A stretch of 64,000 nucleotides of DNA from contig NZ_JAGGOJ010000005.1 of the NCBI RefSeq assembly GCF_018614575.1, forward strand, positions 62,001 through 126,000. Direction: 5' to 3'. Both the position numbers and the translations under genes were made by a program. The notes under the pieces are model-generated. The model was given only the letters and a program-made list of their open reading frames with translations. It was not told where the DNA came from and ran no database searches. Below are positions 45,529 through 54,168 of the stretch, piece by piece. Origin of the DNA: Streptomyces sp. ISL-10. GTDB taxonomy: Bacteria; Actinomycetota; Actinomycetes; Streptomycetales; Streptomycetaceae. Position 1 is the stretch's first letter. Each line of letters starts with the position of its first letter.

Positions 45529-46057
45529 TGTGCCCAGCGGCGCACCCCGCCCGTCCGGCGAACCCCTGCGGCTGCGGCAGGCGACGGCGGCGCATGGGTT
45601 CCCGACGCACAACTCCTGCGACGACCCCGACCTGATGCCGGGCCCGATCGGGCTGTTCGCCGGCGCGGAGTGCCGACAACCACTGCCCGCGGCCTCCGTG
45701 GCGCACCGGGCCTGCGGGCCGCCGTCGCCCGGGCGCTGGATCCGGCCGGTCTCGCGACCCGCACCGGCGGATTTGTTCAGGCCGCGCCCGCGCCCGCCGC
45801 GGCACTGCTCGGCCACACCGCAGGGACCGGGTACGTCCTGGGCCGACGCCGGGGAGGTACGAAACGTCCGTGCCGCCCTGTCAGACGGACCGTAACTCGA
45901 CGTGGCGTACGACGATTTCGTTCCCCATGGGACCGTCGTGGAGCAGATCTGCCCGGCTGCCCGCGGCCGCCGTGCGGTGAGGCGCGGTGCGGTCGGGGGG
46001 CCGGCCCGGCGCACCAGGGGCATGCCCCCTGTAAGGCGCACAATCCGGCCACCTAGA
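45529..46057. other. About 530-bp gap, no recognised gene
   Basis: Several open frames cross this region, such as one reading THNSCDDPDLMPGPIGLFAG, but none matches a family I recognise and each changes character along its length. It may contain a decayed gene. The iron-uptake operon promoter lies at its right end. Confidence 0.4.
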
Positions 46058-46058
46058 C

Positions 46059-46076
46059 TTAGCCAAGCCTTACCAA
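46059..46076. promoter_or_regulatory. Iron box (IdeR/DmdR1-like) ahead of siderophore uptake operon
   Basis: TTAGCCAAGCCTTACCAA at 46059-46076. Its reverse complement, TTGGTAAGGCTTGGCTAA, matches about 12 of 16 positions of the actinobacterial iron-box core GGTTAGGCTAACCTAA. It ends 21 bp upstream of the first permease start. This predicts repression by iron-loaded DmdR1/IdeR and induction under iron limitation. Confidence 0.75.
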
Positions 46077-46097
46077 CCTCTGCTTCGTTAGGTCTCC

Positions 46098-47108
46098 ATG
46101 TCAGCCAGACGCGCTCAGGCCGTCCGCCGTATCGGGTGGACGGCGGCGGCCTCGGCGGCCCTGCTGCTGGCAGTGCTGCTCAGCCTCGCCGTCGGGGCGC
46201 GTGCCGTCGCGCCCTCGGCCGTGCTCGACGCCCTGCTGCACGGCGGGGGCGGCGCCGACGCCGAGGTCGTCCGCGAGCTGCGGGTTCCGCGCACGCTGAT
46301 CGGGCTGATGGTCGGCGCGGCACTGGCGCTCGCGGGCACGGTCCTTCAGGGCATCACCCGCAACCCGATCGCCGATCCGGGCATCCTCGGCATCAGCCAG
46401 GGCGCGTCGGTGGGTGTGGTGCTGGCGATCGCGTTCGCCGGCGTCCACACGCTGACGGGGTACGTCTGGTTCGCGTTCGCGGGCGCGGCCGTCGCCTCGG
46501 TCGCGGTGTACGCGATCGCCTCCAGCGGCCGGGGCGGTGCGACGCCGGTGAAACTGGCGCTGGGCGGCGCGGCGATCAACGCGCTGCTGGTGTCGGTGAC
46601 CATGGGCGTGCTGACGACGAAGGCGGCGGCGCTGGACGAGTTCCGCTTCTGGCAGGTCGGCTCGGTCGCCGGCCGCGACGCACAACTCGTGGGCCAGGTC
46701 TGGCCGTTCCTGCTGGTGGGTGCGGTGCTGGTGGTCGCGGTCGCCCGCGGACTCGACGCGCTGGCGCTGGGCGAGGACGTCGCGAAGGGCCTCGGCCAGA
46801 ACGTGGCGACGGTACGGGTGGTGGGCGGCGTCGGCGCGACGGTCCTGACGGGCGTGGGCGTTGCGGCGGCGGGCCCGATCGCGTTCATCGGCCTGGCCGT
46901 CCCGCACGTCGCCCGCGCGATCGTGGGCAGCGACCACCGCTGGGTACTGCCGATGGCAGCGCTGATCGGACCCGTGATGCTGCTGGTCTCCGATGTGCTG
47001 GGCCGCGTCGTCTTCCCGCCGGGCGAGGTCCCGGCGGGCGTGATGACCGCGCTGATCGGAGTGCCGTTCCTGGTGGTGCTGGTGCGCAGGAAGTCGGTGC
47101 CGGCGTGA
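46098..47108 (+). CDS. Iron-siderophore ABC permease (FecCD family), first subunit
   Basis: This 336-aa membrane protein has about ten hydrophobic segments and the FecCD landmarks LRVPRTLIGLMVGAALALAG, NPIADPGILGISQGASVGVV, and GAATVLTG-type ending GPIAFIGLAVPHVAR. It forms the channel with the second permease. ATG 46098 gives a typical start. It is the first gene of a four-gene operon behind the iron box. Confidence 0.93.
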   Translation: MSARRAQAVRRIGWTAAASAALLLAVLLSLAVGARAVAPSAVLDALLHGGGGADAEVVRELRVPRTLIGLMVGAALALAGTVLQGITRNPIADPGILGISQGASVGVVLAIAFAGVHTLTGYVWFAFAGAAVASVAVYAIASSGRGGATPVKLALGGAAINALLVSVTMGVLTTKAAALDEFRFWQVGSVAGRDAQLVGQVWPFLLVGAVLVVAVARGLDALALGEDVAKGLGQNVATVRVVGGVGATVLTGVGVAAAGPIAFIGLAVPHVARAIVGSDHRWVLPMAALIGPVMLLVSDVLGRVVFPPGEVPAGVMTALIGVPFLVVLVRRKSVPA

Positions 47109-47159
47109 CCTCTTCCCCGTCCCGCCCAGCGGCCGTGGCACACACCGGAGGGGCCTCGC

Positions 47160-48230
47160 ATGACGGCTGACACCGTGACCGTCCGGCCCGCCGGGTACTC
47201 CCTGGCCCGCGTCGGACGCGCCAGCTTCCTGCTGCACCGGCGTGCCGCGCTCGTCGCGGCCGCGCTCACCGCCCTGCTCGCCGTGGCCTGCGTCGCCTAC
47301 CTCTCCGTCGGCGAGAGCTTCGTCGCGCCCGCCGAGGTCCTGAAGGTGGTCCTCGGGCAGCCGTCTGCCGACGAGCTCGTCGTCGGCACGCTCCGCCTGC
47401 CCCGGCTCGTCGTCGGGCTGCTCGTCGGCGTCGCGTTCGGTGTCGCGGGCGCGCTCATCCAGACGGTCGCGCGCAATCCGCTGGCCAGCCCCGACATCAT
47501 CGGCATCAGCCAGGGCGCGAGCGCGCTGACCGTCACCGCGATGACCTTCGGCATCACCTCGTACACCGCCCTGCCGTACCTCTCCGTCACCGGCGGCGTC
47601 GTCGCCGCCGCGCTCGTGTACGTCTTCGCCTGGCGCGGCGGCCTGCACGCCACCCGCTTCGTCCTCATCGGCATCGGCTTCGCGATCGCGCTCCGTTCCG
47701 TCACCACCCTGGTCATGACCAAGGGCGACTATCTCGTCGCCCAGCAGGCCCAGATCTGGATGACCGGATCGCTCAACGGCCGCGGCTGGGAGGAGGCCGC
47801 CCCGCTGGGCTGGACGCTGCTCGTCCTGCTGCCGGCGGCGCTGTGGGCGGCGCGCGCCCAGCGCACCGTCTCGATGGACGACGACACCGCGACCGCGCTC
47901 GGCGTACGGCTGGGGCACATACGGCTGGGGCTGGTGCTCCTCGGCGTCGTCCTCGCGTCCGTCGCGACCGGCGCCGCCGGGCCCGTCGACTTCGTCGCGC
48001 TGCTCGCGCCGCAGATCGCCCGCCGTATGACCCGCACCGCGCAGATCCCGCTGCTGAGCTCCGCCCTGATGGGCGCCGTGATCGTCGTACTCGCCGATCT
48101 GCTGGCCCGGCGGCTGTTCTCGCCGACCGAGCTGCCCGTGGGCGTGCTCACGGCCGCCGTCGGCGCTCCCTACCTGATCTGGCTGATCGTCCGCAGCCAC
48201 ACCGGTCGTACCGCTGGAGGCACTTCGTGA
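47160..48230 (+). CDS. Iron-siderophore ABC permease (FecCD family), second subunit
   Basis: This 356-aa paralogue of the preceding gene has LRLPRLVVGLLVGVAFGVAG, NPLASPDIIGISQGASALTV and AAGPVDFVALLAPQIARRMT. ATG 47160 follows CGGAGGGG. Its stop overlaps the ATPase start as GTGA. The two permeases form a heterodimer, as in FepD/FepG-type uptake systems. Confidence 0.93.
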   Translation: MTADTVTVRPAGYSLARVGRASFLLHRRAALVAAALTALLAVACVAYLSVGESFVAPAEVLKVVLGQPSADELVVGTLRLPRLVVGLLVGVAFGVAGALIQTVARNPLASPDIIGISQGASALTVTAMTFGITSYTALPYLSVTGGVVAAALVYVFAWRGGLHATRFVLIGIGFAIALRSVTTLVMTKGDYLVAQQAQIWMTGSLNGRGWEEAAPLGWTLLVLLPAALWAARAQRTVSMDDDTATALGVRLGHIRLGLVLLGVVLASVATGAAGPVDFVALLAPQIARRMTRTAQIPLLSSALMGAVIVVLADLLARRLFSPTELPVGVLTAAVGAPYLIWLIVRSHTGRTAGGTS

Positions 48231-49057
48231 GCAGGCTGACGGCCCGCGAGCTGACGCTCGCCTACGAGGACCGCACGGTCGTGCACGACCTCGATCTCGC
48301 CGTGCCCGACGGGCAGGTGACCGTCATCGTCGGCCCCAACGCCTGCGGCAAGTCGACGACCCTGCGGGCCCTGGGACGGCTGCTGAAGCCGAAGGGCGGG
48401 GCGGTGCTGCTCGACGGCCAGGAGCTCGCGAAGATCCCGACGAAGCGGATCGCGCAGTCGATCGGCCTGCTGCCGCAGTCCCCGGTCGCCCCGGAGGCCA
48501 TCACCGTCGCCGACCTCGTCGCGCGCGGCCGCCAGCCGCACCAGGCGTGGTGGAAGCAGTGGTCGGACGAGGACGAGCGCGCGGTCACCGACGCGATGGA
48601 GCGCACGGACGTCACCGCCCTGGCCGACCGCCCGGTCGACGAGCTCTCCGGCGGCCAGCGCCAGCGCGTGTGGATCGCGATGGCGCTCGCGCAGGAGACG
48701 GATCTGCTGCTGCTGGACGAGCCGACGACGTACCTCGACATCTCGCACCAGGTCGAGGTGCTCGATCTCGTACGCCAGTTGAACCACGAACGCGGCCGTA
48801 CCGTCGTCGCCGTCCTGCACGACCTCAACCAGGCCGCCCGTTACGCCGGCCATCTCGTCGCCATGAAGGCGGGGCGGATCGTCGCCGAGGGCCGGCCCGC
48901 GGACATCGTCACCGCCGAACTCGTACACGAGGTCTTCGGTCTGGAATCCGTGGTCATCCCCGACCCGGTGACCGGCTCGCCGCTCGTCGTGCCCGCCGCG
49001 CCGTACACGCCGGCATCGTCCCCCGCTCCCCCGACCGAAAGGGTCCCCTCCCCATGA
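48227..49057 (+). CDS. Iron-siderophore ABC ATPase (FepC/FecE-like)
   Basis: This 276-aa ATPase has Walker A VGPNACGKSTTLRALGRLL, signature LSGGQRQRVWIAMAL, Walker B LLLLDEPTTYLD and the H-loop LHDLNQAARYAGHL. The sequence ISHQVEVLDLVRQLNHERG is typical of siderophore importers. GTG 48227 and the final ATGA overlap with the binding-protein gene show tight coupling on both sides. Confidence 0.95.
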   Translation: MSRLTARELTLAYEDRTVVHDLDLAVPDGQVTVIVGPNACGKSTTLRALGRLLKPKGGAVLLDGQELAKIPTKRIAQSIGLLPQSPVAPEAITVADLVARGRQPHQAWWKQWSDEDERAVTDAMERTDVTALADRPVDELSGGQRQRVWIAMALAQETDLLLLDEPTTYLDISHQVEVLDLVRQLNHERGRTVVAVLHDLNQAARYAGHLVAMKAGRIVAEGRPADIVTAELVHEVFGLESVVIPDPVTGSPLVVPAAPYTPASSPAPPTERVPSP

Positions 49058-50029
49058 CAACCTCTCTTCGCCGCCACGGCCTCGTCGCCGGTTCCCTCGC
49101 GCTGGCCGCCGCGCTGACGCTCACCGCGTGCGGGTCGTCGGAGTCCTCCTCGAAGAGCAAGGGATCCGGATCCAAGGGCGGCACGCACACGGTCAAGACC
49201 GCCATGGGCGACGTCGAGGTCCCCGACGCCCCCAAGCGCGTCGTCGTGCTCGACACCGCCGAGCTGGACTCCGCGATCACCCTGGGCGTCAAGCCGGTCG
49301 GCGCGACGCACGCCGACGCCGGGTCCGGCTTCCTGCCCTACCTGCCGAAGGACAAGGTCGCCGGCATCAAGGACGTCGGCGAGATGATGACGCCGAACCT
49401 GGAGGCGATCATCGCGCTGAAGCCCGACCTGATCCTGACGTCCAAGGTCCGGCGGCACGCAGTACGCGGAGCTGAAGAAGATCGCGCCGACCGTGATGAC
49501 GGAGACGACCGGCTACCCCTGGAAGGAGAACTTCCAGCTCCACGCGGACGCCCTCGGCAAGAAGGCCGAGGCGCAGAAGGCCGTCGCGGACTACGAGACG
49601 CACACGAAGAAGGTCACCGAGGCGCTCGGCGGCAAGGAGAAGGCGGCCGCGACCGAGGTGAACGTGGTGCGCTTCGTCGAGGGCGCGGACATCCGCATCT
49701 ACGGCAAGCAGAACTACATCTCCACGATCCTCGCGGACGTCGGCCTGGGCCGCCCGGCCGTCACGGACAAGGCCAAGGACGGCTTCTCGTACGACGTGAG
49801 CCCGGAGAAGATCGACCTGGCGGACGCGGACGTGGTGTTCCACTCGACGTACGGCGACCCGAAGAAGGCGAAGCAGACGCAGACGCTGGACAGCGCGCTG
49901 TGGAAGGGCATGGCCGCGGTGAAGAACGACAAGGTCTTCGCCGTCGAGGACCAGCTGTGGATCCAGGGCATCGGCTACACGGCGGCGGCGAAGATCCTGG
50001 ACGAGCTCCAGGCGGATCTGACCAAGTGA
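49054..50029 (+). pseudogene. Iron-siderophore binding lipoprotein, frameshifted
   Basis: ATG 49054 overlaps the ATPase stop as ATGA. The first part encodes a lipoprotein signal (LALAAALTLTACGSSES) and a FepB/FhuD-type domain (APKRVVVLDTAELDSAITLG, PNLEAIIALKPDLILTSKV). At about 49450-49460 the frame breaks. The remainder is in another frame (QYAELKKIAPTVMTETTG through ILDELQADLTK, ending 50029). Inserting two bases after GTCCGG, or removing one, restores a continuous protein of about 325 aa. The codons are otherwise intact, so this is either a very recent mutation or a sequencing error. Confidence 0.9.
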
Positions 50030-50057
50030 GCTGACCGCGGGGGCGAGACGCCCCCTG

Positions 50058-50090
50058 GGGGTGTCCGGCCGATCAGGAGCCGGTCACCCC
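50058..50090 (+). terminator. Terminator of the siderophore operon
   Basis: GGGGTGTCCGGC (50058-50069) pairs with GCCGGTCACCCC (50079-50090) with one mismatch around a 9-base loop. It ends just before the stop of the convergent gene at 50092. A smaller hairpin, GGGGGCG-AGA-CGCCCCC, precedes it. Confidence 0.75.
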
Positions 50091-50091
50091 C

Positions 50092-51165
50092 TCAACCGCG
50101 TCGGCCCCTCGTGCCCCGCCACAGCAGATACAGCGCGGAGGCCACGGCGGCCCCCTTCAGCATCCACGGCCACGTCCCGGTCAGCGCCTCCCGCATCCCG
50201 TCGTCGGAGATCGGCGTGCCCCAGCGGCCGTTGACGCGGCCCCACAGCCAGACGACTCCGGCGGCCGCGGCCGCGCCCGGAAGGCCGACGACCGCCAGTT
50301 TCGACTGAGTGGCCGACAGACGGCGCGAGCCGTACGCGAGGAGCCAGCCGCCCGCCAGGGGCAGCAGCGAGCCGAGGACCGCACCGACGAGCAGCAGGGC
50401 GGCGGCCAGCAGCAGGAACGGATCGGCAGGGCCTCTCTCCCCGTCGCGGCGCCGGCGCAGACGCGGGAGCCACCGCCGCCGGGCAGGCACGGCCTCCTCC
50501 TCCGCCTCCACCTCGTCGGGATCGACCTCCGGGTCGGACTCGGGATCGGACTCGGCGTCCTCCACGGGCGGCGGCTTCAGTATCTCGGGGACCTCCACAC
50601 CCCCAACGAACCCCGCCACCCGCTCCCCCGCCCCGAACGGCCCCGGTTCGATCCGCCACCAGTCGGGCTCGGAACCCGACGGCCCGAGCTCGTCCATCCC
50701 GGCCAGGTGCGGCGGCGACGCCTCCTGCGGCGCGGGGGCCGGGGCGGCCTCCGTCGTCCGCGGGCGCGGGATGCGCCGCCATCCGCGCTGCCGCGGCATC
50801 GTCGGCCGCCGCCCAGCGGCCCCGGGCCCGGCCCCCGCTCCCTCGGTGTTCGGCGTCGAGAGCGGCGAGGGCCGCGAGGTTACGGACGGCGGGGGCGGCG
50901 AGGTGACGGACGGCGCGGGACCGGAGGGCGCGTCCGAACCCTCCGCCGCCGCGGCGACCACCGCCTCCGGCGCGCCGAGCCGCCCGAGGATCCGGCGCAC
51001 CGCGGCCGGGCTCTCCCCGCCGAACCGGCCCCGCTGCCTGTCGATCTCGCCCCGCAGCGACGTCACGAGCCGCATCCGGGCCGACGACGGGAGCTGTGCC
51101 TGCTGGGCCAGGTCTCCGACCCGGCTCAGATAGTCGTAGACGAGCTGATCGCTCTCGATCCCCAC
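50092..51165 (-). CDS. Membrane protein with N-terminal HAAS-like domain
   Basis: This 357-aa protein starts with a helical domain (QLVYDYLSRVGDLAQQAQLP, ARMRLVTSLRGEIDRQR, VRRILGRLGAPEAVVAAA) like the HAAS/DUF1700 signalling domains. A long Pro/Ser/Ala- and Asp/Glu-rich linker follows. Then come a basic stretch and three to four hydrophobic helices. GTG 51165 has AGGGGA upstream. It probably sits in the membrane with its N-terminal domain in the cytoplasm. The function is unknown. Confidence 0.8.
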   Translation of the reverse strand: MGIESDQLVYDYLSRVGDLAQQAQLPSSARMRLVTSLRGEIDRQRGRFGGESPAAVRRILGRLGAPEAVVAAAAEGSDAPSGPAPSVTSPPPPSVTSRPSPLSTPNTEGAGAGPGAAGRRPTMPRQRGWRRIPRPRTTEAAPAPAPQEASPPHLAGMDELGPSGSEPDWWRIEPGPFGAGERVAGFVGGVEVPEILKPPPVEDAESDPESDPEVDPDEVEAEEEAVPARRRWLPRLRRRRDGERGPADPFLLLAAALLLVGAVLGSLLPLAGGWLLAYGSRRLSATQSKLAVVGLPGAAAAAGVVWLWGRVNGRWGTPISDDGMREALTGTWPWMLKGAAVASALYLLWRGTRGRRG

Positions 51166-51267
51166 GGACGTTCCCCTGTGCTCCCGGCGTGTCCCACAAC
51201 ATCACGGCCCCTTCACCGGGCCCGCCCTGTCCACGACGGTAGCGCTCCAGGGGCTAACGTGGGGCGG

Positions 51268-53922
51268 ATGGGGACCAAGCCCGAAGCAAGCGGCGCCGCC
51301 GCCCCGCGCACGCTCGCGGAAGCGTTGCGCGCCCGCACCGACGAGGACCTGGCCGCGCTGCTGCGTGCCCGTCCCGATCTGCTGAGCCCGGTGCCGACCG
51401 ATGTCAGCCAGCTCGCCACGCGTGCCGGCACCCGTGCCTCCGTCGTCCGTGCGCTGGAGCGGCTCGACCGGTTCACGCTGCAGGCCGCCGAGGCGCTGGC
51501 GGTGGCTCCGGACCCGGCCCCGTACGAGGCCCTGCTCGCGCTGATGGCCGGTGACGAGGGCGCGGCGGAGGTCGAGGCGGCGCTGCCGGGCGCGCTGGAG
51601 GTGCTGCGCGGGCAGGCCCTGGTGTGGGGCGGCGACGACCGGCTGCGGCTGGTGCGCACCGCGCGTGAACTGCTGGCGCCTTCCCCCACGCGTCCCTCGC
51701 CCACCGGGCTCGGCCCGTCGGTCGCCGAGGCGACGGCGGGCATGTCGCCGGGCAGGTTGCAGGAGATCCTCTCGGTGGCCGGGCTGCCGCCCACGCACGA
51801 CCCGGTGTCGGCGGTCGAGGCGTTGACGGCGCTGTTCACGGACAGTCGGCGGATGGCACTGCTGCTGGACACCGCGCCGCCGCAGGCGCTGGCGGTGCTC
51901 GACCGGCTGGTGTGGGGGCCGCCGTACGGGGAGGTCACATCCTCTCCCGCGCCGCACGTGCAGTGGCTGCGGGACCGCGGGCTGCTGCTGCCCGCGTCGC
52001 CGCGGACGGTGGTGCTGCCGAGGGAGGCGGCACTGCATCTGCGGGCGGGCCGGGCCCACCGGGTGCCGGAGCCGCTGCCGCCGGCGGTGGGGCAGGCGAC
52101 CGAACGTCGTCCACAGGCTGTGGACAGCGCGGCGGCCGGTCAGGCGTACACCGCGTTGACGACGGTGGAGGATCTGCTGAAGGACTGGCACGAGGGAGGG
52201 CCGCCGGTGCTGCGTGCGGGCGGTCTGTCCGTACGCGACCTCAAGCGGACGGCCGCCGCCCTGGACACGACCGAGCAGCTCGCCGCCTTCTGGCTCGAAC
52301 TCGCCTACGCGGCAGGGCTGGTGGCCACGGACGGCGAGGCCGACGAGCGGTACGCACCCACGCCCGCGTACGACGAGTGGCTGGAGCTGCCCACGGCGGA
52401 GCGGTGGGCGGACCTGGCCGTCGCATGGTTGACGGCGACCCGTGTGCCCGGCCTCGTCGGCACCCAGGACTCCAAGGGCCGCACGCTCGCCGCGCTCGGC
52501 CCGGACCTGGACCGTTCGGCCGCGCCGGAGGTGCGGTTGCGGGTGCTGGAGCTGATGGCGTCCCTCCCCGCGGGTGCCGTCCCGGAACCGAAGACGCTGC
52601 TCGACCGGTTGCAGTGGGAGCGGCCGTTGCGGGGCGAGCGGGCCGACTCCCCGGGCGCCGGACACGACCTGCGGACGCGCCTGGCGAACTGGACGCTCGC
52701 GGAGACGGAGCTGCTGGGCGTGACCGGGCGCGGCGCGCTCGCCACCCATACCCGGGCGCTGCTGAGCCTGCCGGCCCCGGCACGGCCCGAGACAGATGCC
52801 GCCGCCGGTGCCTCCGCCCGGTTCGCCGCCGACGCCTCCGCCGGTGCCTCTGCCCGGCCCGAGGCCGGCGCCCCGGTCGCGGCCGCGGCCGCGGTGCCAC
52901 GGCCGGGGCCCGTCGCCTACCGCGCCGCGCCCCCCGGATCCGGTGACTTTGGTGGCTCCGCCGCCGACCGCCGCGCCCGTGCCGTTTCGCTCCTCGCCCC
53001 GCTGCTGCCCGCGCCGCTGGACCACGTCCTGCTCCAGGCCGACCTGACCGCCGTCGCGCCGGGGCCGCTGGAGCGCCCGCTGGCCGAGACGCTCGCCGTC
53101 CTGGCCGACGTCGAGTCCAAGGGCGGCGCCACCGTCTACCGCTTCACGCCCGGCTCCGTACGCCGCGCGCTCGACGCCGGACGGGCCGCCGCCGACCTGC
53201 ACACCTTTCTGGCCACGCACTCGCGCACACCCGTGCCGCAGCCGCTGACGTACCTCATCGACGACGTCGCCCGCCGCCACGGCCATCTGCGCGTCGGGGC
53301 GGCCTCCGCGTACGTGCGCTGCGACGACGACGCGCTGCTCGGCGAGATCCTGGCGGACAGGCGCTCCCAGAGCCTCGGGCTGCGCCGCCTCGCGCCCACG
53401 GTCCTGGCCGCCCAGGCCGACCCGGCGGCGCTGCTCGAAGGACTGCGGACGATGGGGTACGCGCCGGCCGCCGAGTCGGCCCAGGGCGACGTGCTGATCA
53501 CCCGCGCCCACGCCCGTCGCACCCCGCCGCGCACTCCGCCGGCACCGGTCCCGGACGGGCCGCCCGTGCCCGACGTCACGCTCCTCGGCGCGGCCGTGAA
53601 GGCGATCCGGGCCGGTGACCTGGCGGCCACGGTGGAGCGCAAGCCGGTCACCGAGGCGGCGGCCCGTCCGGCCGTCAACGGCGAACTCCCGCGCACCACC
53701 CCGGCCGAGACCCTGGCCACCGTCCAGGCAGCGGCGATGACCGGCTCAGCCGTCTGGATCGGCTACGTCAACGCGGACGGCGCGGCCAGCCAGCGGGTGA
53801 TCGCCCCGGTCCGGGTGGAGGGCGGCTTCGTGACGGCGTACGACCACACGGCGGACGAGGTGCGCACGTATCCGCTGCACCGCATCACGGGTGTGGCGGA
53901 GCTGGCCGACGACTCGGCCTGA
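51268..53922 (+). CDS. Helicase-associated, WYL-domain protein
   Basis: This 884-aa protein belongs to the actinobacterial group found upstream of XPB helicase and annotated as helicase C-terminal/helicase-associated domain proteins. It lacks Walker motifs. The N-terminus (LAEALRARTDEDLAALLRAR, PDLLSPVPTDVSQLATRAGT) is the typical start. The region from about residue 570 (PAPLDHVLLQADLTAVAPGP) resembles the helicase XPB/Ssl2 N-terminal domain. The C-terminus is a WYL-like fold (AVWIGYVNADGAASQRVIAP, VRTYPLHRITGVAEL). An Ala-rich linker sits near residues 510-555. It likely works with XPB in DNA repair or transcription. Confidence 0.88.
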   Translation: MGTKPEASGAAAPRTLAEALRARTDEDLAALLRARPDLLSPVPTDVSQLATRAGTRASVVRALERLDRFTLQAAEALAVAPDPAPYEALLALMAGDEGAAEVEAALPGALEVLRGQALVWGGDDRLRLVRTARELLAPSPTRPSPTGLGPSVAEATAGMSPGRLQEILSVAGLPPTHDPVSAVEALTALFTDSRRMALLLDTAPPQALAVLDRLVWGPPYGEVTSSPAPHVQWLRDRGLLLPASPRTVVLPREAALHLRAGRAHRVPEPLPPAVGQATERRPQAVDSAAAGQAYTALTTVEDLLKDWHEGGPPVLRAGGLSVRDLKRTAAALDTTEQLAAFWLELAYAAGLVATDGEADERYAPTPAYDEWLELPTAERWADLAVAWLTATRVPGLVGTQDSKGRTLAALGPDLDRSAAPEVRLRVLELMASLPAGAVPEPKTLLDRLQWERPLRGERADSPGAGHDLRTRLANWTLAETELLGVTGRGALATHTRALLSLPAPARPETDAAAGASARFAADASAGASARPEAGAPVAAAAAVPRPGPVAYRAAPPGSGDFGGSAADRRARAVSLLAPLLPAPLDHVLLQADLTAVAPGPLERPLAETLAVLADVESKGGATVYRFTPGSVRRALDAGRAAADLHTFLATHSRTPVPQPLTYLIDDVARRHGHLRVGAASAYVRCDDDALLGEILADRRSQSLGLRRLAPTVLAAQADPAALLEGLRTMGYAPAAESAQGDVLITRAHARRTPPRTPPAPVPDGPPVPDVTLLGAAVKAIRAGDLAATVERKPVTEAAARPAVNGELPRTTPAETLATVQAAAMTGSAVWIGYVNADGAASQRVIAPVRVEGGFVTAYDHTADEVRTYPLHRITGVAELADDSA

Positions 53923-54060
53923 GCTCCCGTGGTCACCGGCCGACGACACAGGCTGAGCCTCCCGCGCGTACCGGCCCACGACACAGGCTGAGCCTCCCGC
54001 GCGTACCGGCCCACGACACAGGCTGAGCCTCCCGCGCGTACCGGCCCACGCCTGTCGTTC
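53908..54060. repeat. 35-bp tandem array after the WYL-protein gene
   Basis: ACACAGGCTGAGCCTCCCGC starts at 53946, 53981 and 54016, giving three essentially perfect 35-bp units. A degenerate zeroth copy covers the gene's last codons and stop (GACTCGGCCTGAGCTCCCGT, from about 53911). A further partial copy, GCGGCCTGAGCTCCC, appears near 54085. There are no spacers, so it is not a CRISPR array. Confidence 0.92.
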
Positions 54061-54064
54061 AGCC

Positions 54065-54088
54065 CCGCGTCACCGGCCGGTGACGCGG
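54065..54088. promoter_or_regulatory. Perfect 24-bp palindrome upstream of the XPB gene
   Basis: CCGCGTCACCGG followed immediately by its exact inverted complement CCGGTGACGCGG. There is no central loop, so it is better suited to protein binding or cruciform formation than to a terminator hairpin. A second inverted repeat, TGAGG-TTTGG-CCTCA, lies at 54122-54136. Both are within 105 bp of the XPB start. Confidence 0.75.
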
Positions 54089-54168
54089 CCTGAGCTCCCA
54101 TCTCCCGCCATGCGGCACACTTGAGGTTTGGCCTCACCGGCCTTCAGCCTCATCGAAAGGGCGCAGGT

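Noticed and set aside
45437..45895. A plus-strand ORF across the gap before the iron operon
   Set aside because: Its first third is antisense to the HAD gene, and the rest is Pro/Arg-rich with no recognisable family.
53946..54050. A possible CRISPR array (three 35-bp repeats)
   Set aside because: The repeats are directly abutted with no spacers, and no cas genes are present.
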